The notes beneath the pieces were generated by a model. The model was given only the letters and a program-made list of their open reading frames with translations. It ran no database searches and was not told the DNA's origin. This document shows, one piece after another, positions 1 through 6,561 of a stretch of DNA of 13,546 nt; the first letter of the stretch is position 1, and every line of letters starts with the position of its first letter. Made by a program: the position numbers and the translations under genes. Source of the DNA: Verrucomicrobiota bacterium (GTDB lineage: Bacteria; Verrucomicrobiota; Verrucomicrobiia; Limisphaerales; UBA1100); NCBI GenBank assembly GCA_028872685.1, contig JAPKEI010000031.1:1-13546 (forward strand), read 5' to 3'.

Positions 1-1312
1 CAGCCACCGGTTTTTTTACTGCCTCGCAGGAAACTTGCACCGCGCCATCCGCGTTCACAGTCGCGGTGGCCCAATGGAATTTTTTATCCGCACCCGCCAA
101 CGCGAAACCACTCAACAGCCGCGCTTCTTTTGCCTGCAAACCGGCCGCGTGTTTGAATTTTACGATCACTGTCGAGCCCTGCACAGCGTGCGAGTCATAC
201 ATTGACCCCGTCGCGATAATATCAGCCTTTCCGTAAAACTCCGCCAGTGCCCAATGCGCCAGGCGCGCGCCGGCGTCTTGTTTGTTTTTCGGATGGATGT
301 CCTTCGCATCGCCGATGTCGATGGTGGTGGCCATGCCGGTGTTCGGCAACGCGAGCGTGCCGGCCATGCTCTCGCGCATGTGCGCCCAGGCGCTGACGGC
401 GTTAGGGTCATCGTTGCGCGTTTTAAAATTGGGCAGTTGCACCCACAGGAACGGGAAGTCGCCCTGCCCCCAGCGCCGGCGCCAATCCTTAATCATCAAC
501 GGCAATTGATGCGCGTAGAGTTTGGAGCTGTCTACCGTGCGCGCATTGCGTTCACCTTGATACCAAATCGCGCCGCGAATGCCGTAAGGAAGTATCGGCG
601 CAATCATGCCATTGAACAAATTGGCCGGTTTGTTGCGGTCGGCCTTGGGTTTGCTTTTCCACTGGGCGAAAACAGGCGCGAGTTTTTTGTCGCCAGCTTG
701 CACGTCAAGACTCGTCCACGCCTCCACCGCCGTGCCGCCCCAACTCGAATGTATGATGCCCACCGGTACGTTTAATTTCTGATGCAACGCGCGCGCGAAA
801 AAATACGCTGTGCCGGAAAACCCATTTACCGTTTCCGGCGAACACACCGCCCACGTGCCGGCGCAATCTGTTTGCGGCTCGAGGTGCGCGCGGCGTTCCG
901 TGGTGAACATCCGAATGGCCGGAAACTTCGCCGCCGCCTTTTCCTGTGCCGCATCGCGACAACGCCCCACCGTCATCGCCATGTTCGATTGCCCCGAGGC
1001 CAACCAAACCTCACCCACAAGCACGTCTTTTATAATAACTGTATTGTTGCCCTTCACCGTCAACGAGCCCTTCACGGTGGCATCATTGATGGCATCCAGT
1101 CGCACCATCCATTTGCCGTTTTTTCCAGCAGTGGCGGTTTTGCTTTGGCCGGCAAACTGCACCGTAACCTTCTCGCCCGTATCCGCCCAGCCCCACACGG
1201 GAGCCACGGCCCCGCGCTGCAAAACCATATGGTCGCTGAAAATCGCTGGGAGTTTCACATCCGCCCGCGCGGTAAACGCCACGAGGCCCAAAAGAAAAAT
1301 CAACCGATGCAT
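1..1312 (-). CDS. Sialate O-acetylesterase family protein (SGNH/SASA esterase), C-terminus cut by window edge
   Basis: An open frame runs without a stop from the ATG at 1312 to the left edge, giving 437 visible residues; the family is usually somewhat longer, so only the C-terminal end is missing. It starts with a Sec-type signal peptide (MHRLIFLLGLVAFTARA, then DVKLP), so the product is exported. Conserved SASA blocks follow: GEVWLASGQSNM with the probable nucleophile Ser109, IIHSSWGGTAVEAW, IWYQGE at about 249-254, and DIGDAKDIHPKNK with the probable catalytic His340. Members remove O-acetyl groups from sialic acids or, in environmental bacteria, from plant or algal polysaccharides; the substrate cannot be read here. 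The gene lies 46 bp downstream of the TIM-barrel gene on the same strand, so the two may be co-transcribed. No Shine-Dalgarno is visible; the start was chosen for the signal peptide. Confidence 0.9.
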   Translation of the reverse strand, partial: MHRLIFLLGLVAFTARADVKLPAIFSDHMVLQRGAVAPVWGWADTGEKVTVQFAGQSKTATAGKNGKWMVRLDAINDATVKGSLTVKGNNTVIIKDVLVGEVWLASGQSNMAMTVGRCRDAAQEKAAAKFPAIRMFTTERRAHLEPQTDCAGTWAVCSPETVNGFSGTAYFFARALHQKLNVPVGIIHSSWGGTAVEAWTSLDVQAGDKKLAPVFAQWKSKPKADRNKPANLFNGMIAPILPYGIRGAIWYQGERNARTVDSSKLYAHQLPLMIKDWRRRWGQGDFPFLWVQLPNFKTRNDDPNAVSAWAHMRESMAGTLALPNTGMATTIDIGDAKDIHPKNKQDAGARLAHWALAEFYGKADIIATGSMYDSHAVQGSTVIVKFKHAAGLQAKEARLLSGFALAGADKKFHWATATVNADGAVQVSCEAVKKPVA

Positions 1313-1358
1313 CCGGGAAGAATGCGGATTCCACTGCCATTGCGCAAGGAGCAAGCGG

Positions 1359-2249
1359 CTAGACGTCGCAAACCATCGCAGAGTGGCGCAGCGCGGCCAC
1401 GGGGTCTTTCCACGTGGGGATGAATTCCTGCGCGACGAACCCCTTGTAGCCGGTGGCCACGATGGCGCGCATCACAGCGGGGTAATTGATCTCTTGCGTA
1501 TCGTCTAGCTCGGCGCGGCCGGGATTGCCGGCGGTGTGATAATGTCCGATCAAGTCTTTGTATTGGCGAATCCGTCGAATGACATCGCCGTTCATAATTT
1601 GCACGTGGTACACGTCGAAGAGCAGTTTCATGCTAGGCGAATCCACTTTGCGAATGAGTTCGACACAGTGATCGACGTCTTCGCCAAAGTAACCGGGATG
1701 GCCTTTCATGGGATGACTGTCATCACGGGTGTTGAGGTGCTCGAGTACGAGCGTGATTTTCTTTTTTTCGGCGTATGGCATCACCGCCTTCCAAGCATCC
1801 ACGCAATTCTTTGAGCCCGTCGCATCAGTAAGCCCTTTGCCGCGCATGCCGGTGAAAGTGATGACACTCTTCGTGCCAATTTTCGCCGCAAGGTCGATGC
1901 CTTTTTTGAGATTCTCAATAACAAGCTCGCGATTGGACGCCACGCACGGGCCTTTCTTAAAACCATGCCCGCCGCTCACTAGTGAAATCTTTAAGCCCAT
2001 TTTGTGAATGGCCGGATAATCCTCCTTCGACACCCCTTCCATCGCCTCTAGTCCGATGGCCTTGCAATGCTTGGCCAACTCCAGCGCCGGCATCGGTTTG
2101 AAGCACCATCCCATCACCGACTGCCGAATCCGACCCTTGGTGATTATGAAATCAGAATCCACCTTGGCATCGGCATGGGCGTGAGCGGTAACTGTGGTCG
2201 CCAGCCCGAGGGCACCGGCTTTAAGAGCATTGCGTCGCGTGATGTGCAT
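1359..2249 (-). CDS. Tat-exported TIM-barrel sugar isomerase/epimerase, hydroxypyruvate isomerase-like
   Basis: A 296-residue protein of the xylose isomerase-like TIM-barrel superfamily (AP endonuclease 2 fold). The N-terminus ITRRNALKAGALGLATTVTA is a twin-arginine signal, predicting export of a folded protein, with cleavage near residue 26. Barrel motifs resemble the hydroxypyruvate isomerase (Hyi) branch: VLEHLNTRDD (Glu170), LLFDVYHVQI (Asp212), GHYHTAGNPGR (His238) and EINYPAVM, then FVAQEF (Glu275). Glu170, Asp212, His238 and Glu275 are the likely divalent-metal ligands; E. coli Hyi, from memory, has Gln at the third position. Cytoplasmic Hyi interconverts hydroxypyruvate and tartronate semialdehyde, but an exported homologue may act on another sugar, so the exact reaction is not assigned. 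It precedes the esterase gene and is divergent from the lipoprotein gene across 118 bp. Confidence 0.85.
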   Translation of the reverse strand: MHITRRNALKAGALGLATTVTAHAHADAKVDSDFIITKGRIRQSVMGWCFKPMPALELAKHCKAIGLEAMEGVSKEDYPAIHKMGLKISLVSGGHGFKKGPCVASNRELVIENLKKGIDLAAKIGTKSVITFTGMRGKGLTDATGSKNCVDAWKAVMPYAEKKKITLVLEHLNTRDDSHPMKGHPGYFGEDVDHCVELIRKVDSPSMKLLFDVYHVQIMNGDVIRRIRQYKDLIGHYHTAGNPGRAELDDTQEINYPAVMRAIVATGYKGFVAQEFIPTWKDPVAALRHSAMVCDV

Positions 2250-2367
2250 GGGGCAATTGTGCAGCGTTTCTAGCCATGCGCAAGTTAATCAAGTGAATGA
2301 ATTACTCTTGCTAGTTTTGAATAGTAGAGCACGGTGGGCACGTCACAATAGAATACACATACAAACC

Positions 2368-2607
2368 ATGAAAAAATCGATTATCATATTGGCTGCGGGA
2401 GCACTCCTCACCGCGGGTTGTCAAACTAACACCGGCAAAGGCGCCGGAATCGGTGCTGCTGTTGGCGGTATTCTCGGAGGCGTTATCGGCCATCAATCCG
2501 GGCGAGGCTTGGAAGGCGCAGCGGTCGGTGCAGCCGCAGGCGGCGCAGTGGGCGCAGCAACGGGTGCCGCGAAGGACGCCAAGGAGCGAAAGAATCCAAC
2601 GCCTTAG
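2368..2607 (+). CDS. Small glycine-zipper lipoprotein
   Basis: A 79-residue protein. The start MKKSIIILAAGALLTAGC is a lipoprotein signal with lipobox LTAGC and lipidated Cys18. Residues about 24-68 are almost entirely Gly and Ala with GxxxG spacing (for example GAGIGAAVGGILGG and GAAVGAAAGGAVGAATG), typical of glycine-zipper domains that pack as membrane hairpins or oligomers; the C-terminus is short and charged (KDAKERKNPTP). The same frame is open upstream to about 2194, but the lipoprotein signal fixes the start at 2368. No Shine-Dalgarno is visible. Related proteins (SlyB/OsmB-like or YMGG-type) are envelope lipoproteins, often of unknown function. It is divergent from the TIM-barrel gene. 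Confidence 0.82.
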   Translation: MKKSIIILAAGALLTAGCQTNTGKGAGIGAAVGGILGGVIGHQSGRGLEGAAVGAAAGGAVGAATGAAKDAKERKNPTP

Positions 2608-2888
2608 TCATAAGTTTCGAACTTAGAAAGCACAAAGGGACTGCTATCTAGGAATACGCAGCCCCAATTGAGTCTGTGCTTCAAGAGGCGCATGACGAGT
2701 CCCAAGATGTAGCAGAGGGGGGAGTCGAGCTCCTTGGTCAAGATTCTAAAGACCGCCTCATACCATATGGATATCCTTTGCGGAAAAGCCACTTCTTTAC
2801 TATGGGTGCCTGCCTTATTTGAGGCGACGAACTTTTTTATAACGCCGACTGGAATGCAGCAGTAATCTCCGACACCAGTAACACCCCG
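2608..2888. other. Intergenic stretch without a convincing gene
   Basis: About 280 bp between the convergent ends of the lipoprotein and sulfatase genes. Apart from the inverted repeat at its left end, no RNA gene or recognised repeat is seen. A 62-codon GTG-initiated frame on the minus strand (2792-2604) is open but has no recognisable motif, no Shine-Dalgarno, and overlaps the lipoprotein stop; its sequence contains ELDSPLCYILGLVMRLLKH, which I do not recognise. It could be a decayed gene fragment. Confidence 0.4.
2611..2625. repeat. Short inverted repeat after the lipoprotein gene
   Basis: TAAGTT (2611-2616), TCG, AACTTA (2620-2625) is a perfect 6-bp inverted repeat with a 3-nt centre, four bases past the lipoprotein stop. 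It is AT-rich and lacks a following T-tract, so it is a weak terminator candidate at best; it could equally be a chance palindrome. Confidence 0.3.
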
Positions 2889-5099
2889 TTACTTCAGGAT
2901 CTTTAAGGACAATTTTCTTACTGTGCCCTCAAATAATTTGTCGGCTGGATATCTGCCCACCGCCCCATTCGAATCCACGCCGACCTCCAAGCCATCAAGC
3001 GGCATATCTTGCATCGATCCAGGGGTCTTCCCTTCGGCCACGACCTTATCACCGACCTTTAATGTCACAGTGCCGTCCGTTTGTAATTCCGCAAATACTT
3101 TCACTTCTGATTTAGGAAAATCCTTATCCGCGACCAGCGAAGTGAGCTTGCCGCCGTGCCGTGTTACAAATCGCAACTTACCTTCCCACACATGCAGCGC
3201 CCATCCATGATTGGTGCCACCTTGGGCGATGATAACCCCATCATGACCCTTCGTCTCCACGGTGGCCATCACGGTAAATGCCCGATTTTGAACCATCGGA
3301 GCCTCTGATTGTGGCAGCTGATCACCCTGCTTGAGGGTAAAGTTTTTCTTCTTTGAGAACTTTGTTTTCTTCTTTGCCCCCCACGGCCACGGCTTGGCCA
3401 ATGCCTTGAGTGCCCATTTCTCCCATTGAGCGGCCATTCCATTCATACGCGCTGATTCCTTCTCGGAAAGATTATTAAGTTCCGTGCGATCAGCCTCAAT
3501 GTCATACAGTTCCCAAGCGCCATTGGCACCCTTGGCCACGAGCTTCCATTTGCCTTCGCGCATCGCGCGGTTGCCTTCATGCTCCCAAAAGATCGGCTCC
3601 TCGCGGGCAATATCCTTGCCATTAAAGGCTGCCACCAACGAAGTGCCCTGCATTGGCACAATCGGAGTGTCGCCCGCTTTGGCCGGATACGTTGCCTTAC
3701 TCAGATCCACACAAGTCGCCATAAGATCAATCAGATGCCCAGGCTGATTTTCCAGCTTCCCTTGCCGGTTCGCGTCAATGCCCTTTGGCCAGTGTGCAAT
3801 GAGTGGAGAACTGATGCCGCCCTCGTGTACCCAGTGCTTATACTCGCGAAAGGGCGTGTTACTAGCATTGGCCCACGAGAGGCCATAACCGTGGTAAGTA
3901 TCGGATGCTCCAGTCATGACTTCAGAACCCTGCCTTACTACGCGGCCATCACGCGTGCGGCGTGGAATCATGTCAAACTGCAGATCGCCTTTACCCATGG
4001 GCTTAAGCTTATCTGGATCCTTATCACGATACTGGATGCCGTTGCGGCGGCCCATGCCCTCGGCACAACCGCCGTTGTCGGCGAGGAACAGGACTAATGT
4101 GTTATCGTACTGACCAGTTTCCTTGAGAGCACTCACCACGCGGCCCATGCCCTGATCAAGGCTGTCCACCATTGCCCCATATGTTTCCATAAGGCGAATT
4201 TCCCATTCTTTGTTTTTGGCATCCTCCCAAGCCGGTGCCTTGCCATCGCGCGGTGTCATTTTCCATTTCGGATCAATGAGCCCCATCTTCTGCTGGCGCG
4301 CATACCGAGCCTTACGCATGGCATCCCAGCCGGCATCGTATTTCCCTTTGTACTTTGCAATATCCTTTTCCTTCGCGTGCATTGGCCAGTGCGGCGCGGT
4401 ATAGGCCACATAAATAAAGAAAGGGTCCTCGCCCTTGTGCTCCTTGATGTAACGCACGGCGTGGTCGCTGATGGCATCGGTGTAATAATATTCATCAGGC
4501 TGGTATTCCTTATCGGTGAGCGGTGAAACCTGTGTGTTTTCGCGTGTGAGAGAATTGGGGTCAAAAAAACTGCCCGCACCATGGATGGTACCATAAAACC
4601 GATCAAACCCGCGCTGACGAGGCCAGTTGTGTTTGGGTCCATCAGGACGAACGTGCGGGGTCACATGCCATTTGCCAGCCATGTAGGTGGAGTAGCCCGC
4701 ACTCTGCATCACTTCAGCAATCGTACGCACGTTTTTGCCTAGGTCACCTTGATAGCCGGGGAGGTTGCGGCTACCCATCATATGTCCGATACCGGCCTGA
4801 TGCGCATACACTCCAGTAAGCAAGGTCGCACGCGTAGGACAGCAGCGGCCCGTGTTGTAGAATTGAGTAAACCGCACGCCACTACCGGCGAGCGCATCGA
4901 GGTTGGGCGTTTTGATTTCGCTGCCGTAACAACCAATATCGCTCCATCCCATGTCATCGGCCATGGCAATTATAATATTGGGACGCAGTGCTTTTGCCGC
5001 AGAAGTGGTTTGAGCAACAAGGCAAAGGCCAACAAGAAAAAGAGAGATGTGTTTCACCCCGTTATTTTGCCGGATGACGGGAATTGAAGCAAGCTGCAT
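2889..5099 (-). CDS. Secreted sulfatase (FGly type) with C-terminal beta-sandwich-like domain
   Basis: A 736-residue type I sulfatase using the ATG at 5099; an in-frame TTG at 5111 would add four residues. A signal peptide spans about residues 1-34 (hydrophobic HISLFLVGLCLVAQTTSA). Catalytic features: IIIAMADDMGW (metal ligands Asp48, Asp49); RCCPTRATLLTG, where Cys86 is the residue oxidised to formylglycine and Arg90 the conserved Arg; MAGKWH (Lys143, His145); TAPHW (His237); LADNGG (Asp341, Asn342); and EYKHW (Lys421). The sulfatase part ends near residue 565. A basic linker (KKKTKFSKKK) and a roughly 130-residue domain follow, with WALHVWEGKLRF and VGDKVV strand patterns suggesting a concanavalin A/LamG-like sandwich, perhaps glycan binding. 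It needs a formylglycine-generating maturation enzyme, not present in the window. It probably removes sulfate from a polysaccharide outside the cytoplasm; the substrate is unknown. Confidence 0.92.
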   Translation of the reverse strand: MQLASIPVIRQNNGVKHISLFLVGLCLVAQTTSAAKALRPNIIIAMADDMGWSDIGCYGSEIKTPNLDALAGSGVRFTQFYNTGRCCPTRATLLTGVYAHQAGIGHMMGSRNLPGYQGDLGKNVRTIAEVMQSAGYSTYMAGKWHVTPHVRPDGPKHNWPRQRGFDRFYGTIHGAGSFFDPNSLTRENTQVSPLTDKEYQPDEYYYTDAISDHAVRYIKEHKGEDPFFIYVAYTAPHWPMHAKEKDIAKYKGKYDAGWDAMRKARYARQQKMGLIDPKWKMTPRDGKAPAWEDAKNKEWEIRLMETYGAMVDSLDQGMGRVVSALKETGQYDNTLVLFLADNGGCAEGMGRRNGIQYRDKDPDKLKPMGKGDLQFDMIPRRTRDGRVVRQGSEVMTGASDTYHGYGLSWANASNTPFREYKHWVHEGGISSPLIAHWPKGIDANRQGKLENQPGHLIDLMATCVDLSKATYPAKAGDTPIVPMQGTSLVAAFNGKDIAREEPIFWEHEGNRAMREGKWKLVAKGANGAWELYDIEADRTELNNLSEKESARMNGMAAQWEKWALKALAKPWPWGAKKKTKFSKKKNFTLKQGDQLPQSEAPMVQNRAFTVMATVETKGHDGVIIAQGGTNHGWALHVWEGKLRFVTRHGGKLTSLVADKDFPKSEVKVFAELQTDGTVTLKVGDKVVAEGKTPGSMQDMPLDGLEVGVDSNGAVGRYPADKLFEGTVRKLSLKILK

Positions 5100-5104
5100 T
5101 GGGC

Positions 5105-5133
5105 TGGCCAAATCGGTGAACCCCGCGTATATT
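5105..5133 (+). promoter_or_regulatory. Candidate promoter for the Sec locus
   Basis: TGGCCA (5105-5110, four of six matches to TTGACA), a 17-bp spacer and TATATT (5128-5133, five of six matches to TATAAT) lie just upstream of the selenoprotein start. Transcription would begin near 5140, only a few bases before the ATG at 5144, implying a nearly leaderless message. The candidate sits in the short divergent gap shared with the sulfatase and partly overlaps that gene's alternative start region. Pattern match only. Confidence 0.3.
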
Positions 5134-5143
5134 CCCCCGAACC

Positions 5144-5371
5144 ATGAAGGTGCGCATAGAATATTGCGCGGCTTGAAATTACGAGCCGCAGGCCGTCAGT
5201 TTGGCGGACCAACTTTTGAAGCTGAAGCAACGCATTTCGTCATTGGAACTGGTCCCCGGTTCCGGCGGAGTGTTTGAGGTCACAGCGGATGACAAACTGG
5301 TGTATTCCAAGCGGGCCACGGGAACATTCCCGGAGCCCAACGCCGTGCTGCAGTCCATCCAGCGACTGTAG
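5144..5371 (+). CDS. SelW/Rdx-like selenoprotein with in-frame UGA (Sec11)
   Basis: Read with TGA at 5174-5176 as selenocysteine, this frame gives a 75-residue protein that begins MKVRIEYCAAU and ends at TAG 5369-5371. It matches the Rdx/SelW/SelT/SelH thioredoxin-like family: a beta strand leading into the redox motif Cys8-Ala-Ala-Sec11, a helix with NYEPQAVSLADQLL, then GSGGVFEV, KLVYSKRATGTFPEP and a C-terminal helix. Human SELENOW has the same arrangement (VVYCGAU, then GFFEV and GKLIHSK). The length fits the family. The likely role is a small cytosolic thiol/selenol redox protein; its partner is unknown. It is the first gene of the Sec locus, 50 bp before tRNA-Sec, so both the client and the decoding machinery are adjacent. 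No Shine-Dalgarno is visible. A nonsense-mutated CxxC gene is the alternative, but the TGA sits exactly at the family's Sec position and the frame downstream is intact. Confidence 0.9.
5174..5207 (+). promoter_or_regulatory. Candidate bacterial SECIS element at the selenoprotein UGA
   Basis: Immediately after UGA 5174-5176 a hairpin can form inside the coding region: GCC (5192-5194) pairs with GGC (5203-5205), closing the loop GTCAGTTT (5195-5202), and CC (5186-5187) pairs with GG (5206-5207) across an internal bulge. An alternative outer stem pairs CCGC (5186-5189) with GCGG (5204-5207). The loop begins with G and lies 18 nt after the UGA, as expected for bacterial SECIS hairpins bound by the SelB C-terminal domain. 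Folded by eye; the helix is short. Confidence 0.5.
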
Positions 5372-5374
5372 GCG

Positions 5375-5399
5375 GCGGCGCGTTGCCTCACCGCGCCGC
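5375..5399 (+). repeat. GC-rich hairpin between the selenoprotein gene and tRNA-Sec
   Basis: GCGGCGCG (5375-5382) and CGCGCCGC (5392-5399) form a perfect 8-bp GC stem with a 9-nt loop, starting four bases after the selenoprotein stop codon. A CG-alternating stretch and a GAAAATTTTC palindrome (5410-5419) follow, reaching almost to the tRNA 5' end. It could be an attenuator, an mRNA 3'-end stabiliser or a tRNA-processing landmark; the missing immediate T-tract argues against a standard terminator. Confidence 0.5.
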
Positions 5400-5421
5400 G
5401 CTCGCGCGCGAAAATTTTCCC

Positions 5422-5517
5422 GGAGAGTGAAGGGTGCCTGGTGGTCCCCGCGGTCTTCAAAACCGTTGTCGGTTCGTGAACGGGCCGAGGTAGGTTCGAT
5501 TCCTACCCTCTCCGCCA
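5422..5517 (+). tRNA. selC: tRNA-Sec (anticodon UCA)
   Basis: A 96-nt tRNA with the features special to selenocysteine tRNA. The acceptor strand GGAGAG (5422-5427) pairs with CTCTCC (5508-5513), followed by discriminator G and encoded CCA (5514-5517). The D arm is long with a tiny TGGT loop. The anticodon stem 5450-5454/5462-5466 closes the loop CTTCAAA, placing anticodon TCA at 5457-5459. A long variable arm (about 5467-5488, TCGG/CCGA) follows, and the T arm is GGTAGG-TTCGATT-CCTACC. It resembles E. coli selC in size, the CTTCAAA loop, and the discriminator G plus CCA. It is charged with serine, converted by SelA, and delivered to UGA by SelB. It lies 15 nt before selD and is probably part of the same transcript. 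Oddity: the acceptor and T stems give 12 clean pairs, where 13 (8+5) is usual for bacteria. Confidence 0.96.
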
Positions 5518-5532
5518 ATTTTTATTTTCAAA

Positions 5533-6561
5533 ATGAGTGATCCCATTCGCCTAACTCAATACAGCCATGGCGCCGGCTGCGGCTGCAAAATTTCGCCCAA
5601 GGTGCTAGACGAAATTTTGAGCTTCGCCGGCAAGGCCGCGCCCAGCGCGCGGTTGCTCGTCGGCAACGACTCCAAGGACGACGCTGCCGTGTTCGATCTC
5701 GGCAACGGCCAAGCCGTCATCAGCACCACGGATTTTTTTATGCCCATCGTGGACGATCCGTTCGACTTCGGCCAAATCGCTTCAGTGAACGCCATCAGCG
5801 ATATCTACGCGATGGGCGGCACTCCGCTGATGGCCATTGCGGTGCTCGGTTGGCCGATTAAAAAACTGCCACCCGCCGTGGCTGGGCGCGTACTTGAGGG
5901 TAGCCGCGCCGCGTGCGAACGCGCCGGCATCCCGCTGGCGGGCGGCCACAGTATCGACGCGCCCGAACCAATTTTTGGTTTGGCGGTGACAGGCCAAGTA
6001 GCCGTAAGCGATTTGAAACGCAACGACGGCGCGGAAGTCGGCTGCGAATTATTTCTCACCAAACCCCTCGGCGTCGGCCTCGTGACCACCGCCCAAAAAC
6101 GCGGCCTTGCCGACGACGACGACGTCCAACGCGCCATCGACCAAATGACCACGCTCAACCAAATCGGTAGTGCCCTCAGCACGTTGCCCGGCGTGAAGGC
6201 GATGACCGATGTGACCGGCTTTGGCCTGCTCGGCCACCTCACCGAGCTGTGCGAAGGTAGCGGCGTGAGCGCCGTCATCGACAGTGCCAAAGTGCCGCGT
6301 CTGCCGAACACCGATCATTATATTGCTGTAGACTGCGCCCCCGGTGGCACCGACCGCAATTTTGACAGCTACAGTCACCACATCAGCCCGCTCACCGACG
6401 CCCAACGTGCCCTCCTCTGCGACCCTCAAACCAGTGGCGGCCTGCTCGTCGCCGTGGCCGCCGATGGCCTCGAAGCATTTCACAAAGCCACTGCCGATTT
6501 GAAACTTGAATCCTTCGGCCAACTCACCGAGAGCACCGAAACACTCATCACCGTGAACTAA
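5533..6561 (+). CDS. selD: Selenide, water dikinase (selenophosphate synthetase)
   Basis: A 342-residue enzyme that makes selenophosphate from selenide and ATP, the selenium donor for SelA. The N-terminus SDPIRLTQYSHGAGCGCKIS closely matches E. coli SelD and fixes the ATG at 5533. The catalytic residue is Cys16 (codon TGC, so this copy is not itself a selenoprotein), with Lys19 nearby. Other family features: GNDSKDDAAVF (ATP/metal-binding Asp residues), STTDFFMPIVDDPFDFG, NAISDIYAMGGTP, LAGGHSIDAPEPIFG, TDVTGFGLLGH and CDPQTSGGLL. The length is that of the family (E. coli about 347). There is no Shine-Dalgarno in the 15-nt T-rich gap after selC. The stop overlaps the selA start by one base (TAATG), implying coupled translation. 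Confidence 0.97.
   Translation: MSDPIRLTQYSHGAGCGCKISPKVLDEILSFAGKAAPSARLLVGNDSKDDAAVFDLGNGQAVISTTDFFMPIVDDPFDFGQIASVNAISDIYAMGGTPLMAIAVLGWPIKKLPPAVAGRVLEGSRAACERAGIPLAGGHSIDAPEPIFGLAVTGQVAVSDLKRNDGAEVGCELFLTKPLGVGLVTTAQKRGLADDDDVQRAIDQMTTLNQIGSALSTLPGVKAMTDVTGFGLLGHLTELCEGSGVSAVIDSAKVPRLPNTDHYIAVDCAPGGTDRNFDSYSHHISPLTDAQRALLCDPQTSGGLLVAVAADGLEAFHKATADLKLESFGQLTESTETLITVN

Noticed and set aside
254..1508. Long plus-strand frames opposite the esterase gene
   Set aside because: They are antisense to a frame with clear SASA motifs and a signal peptide; their Arg/Ala/Pro-rich translations show no motif.
2194..2367. N-terminal extension of the glycine-zipper lipoprotein frame
   Set aside because: The lipoprotein signal begins at 2368, and the extension overlaps the divergent TIM-barrel start with no protein-like pattern.
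2604..2792. 62-codon minus-strand ORF
   Set aside because: GTG start, no ribosome site, no recognisable family, and it overlaps the lipoprotein stop; kept only as a note on the spacer.
2812..2837. GCCT/AGGC inverted repeat followed by TTTTTT as a plus-strand terminator
   Set aside because: Only a 4-bp stem, with several bases between stem and T-run, and about 200 bp from the gene it would serve.
5100..5111. TTG start four residues upstream for the 736-residue sulfatase
   Set aside because: The ATG at 5099 is in frame, gives a complete signal peptide and is a stronger codon.
5144..5371. Selenoprotein frame as a pseudogene of a CxxC Rdx protein
   Set aside because: The stop falls precisely at the Sec position, the downstream frame is intact, and the complete Sec machinery follows immediately.
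5047..5540. ORFs on both strands covering the selenoprotein and tRNA-Sec
   Set aside because: They are shadows in other frames; the Rdx reading with Sec and the tRNA fold explain the region.
5578..5586. Possibility that SelD is itself a selenoprotein
   Set aside because: The catalytic codon is TGC (Cys16), not TGA.
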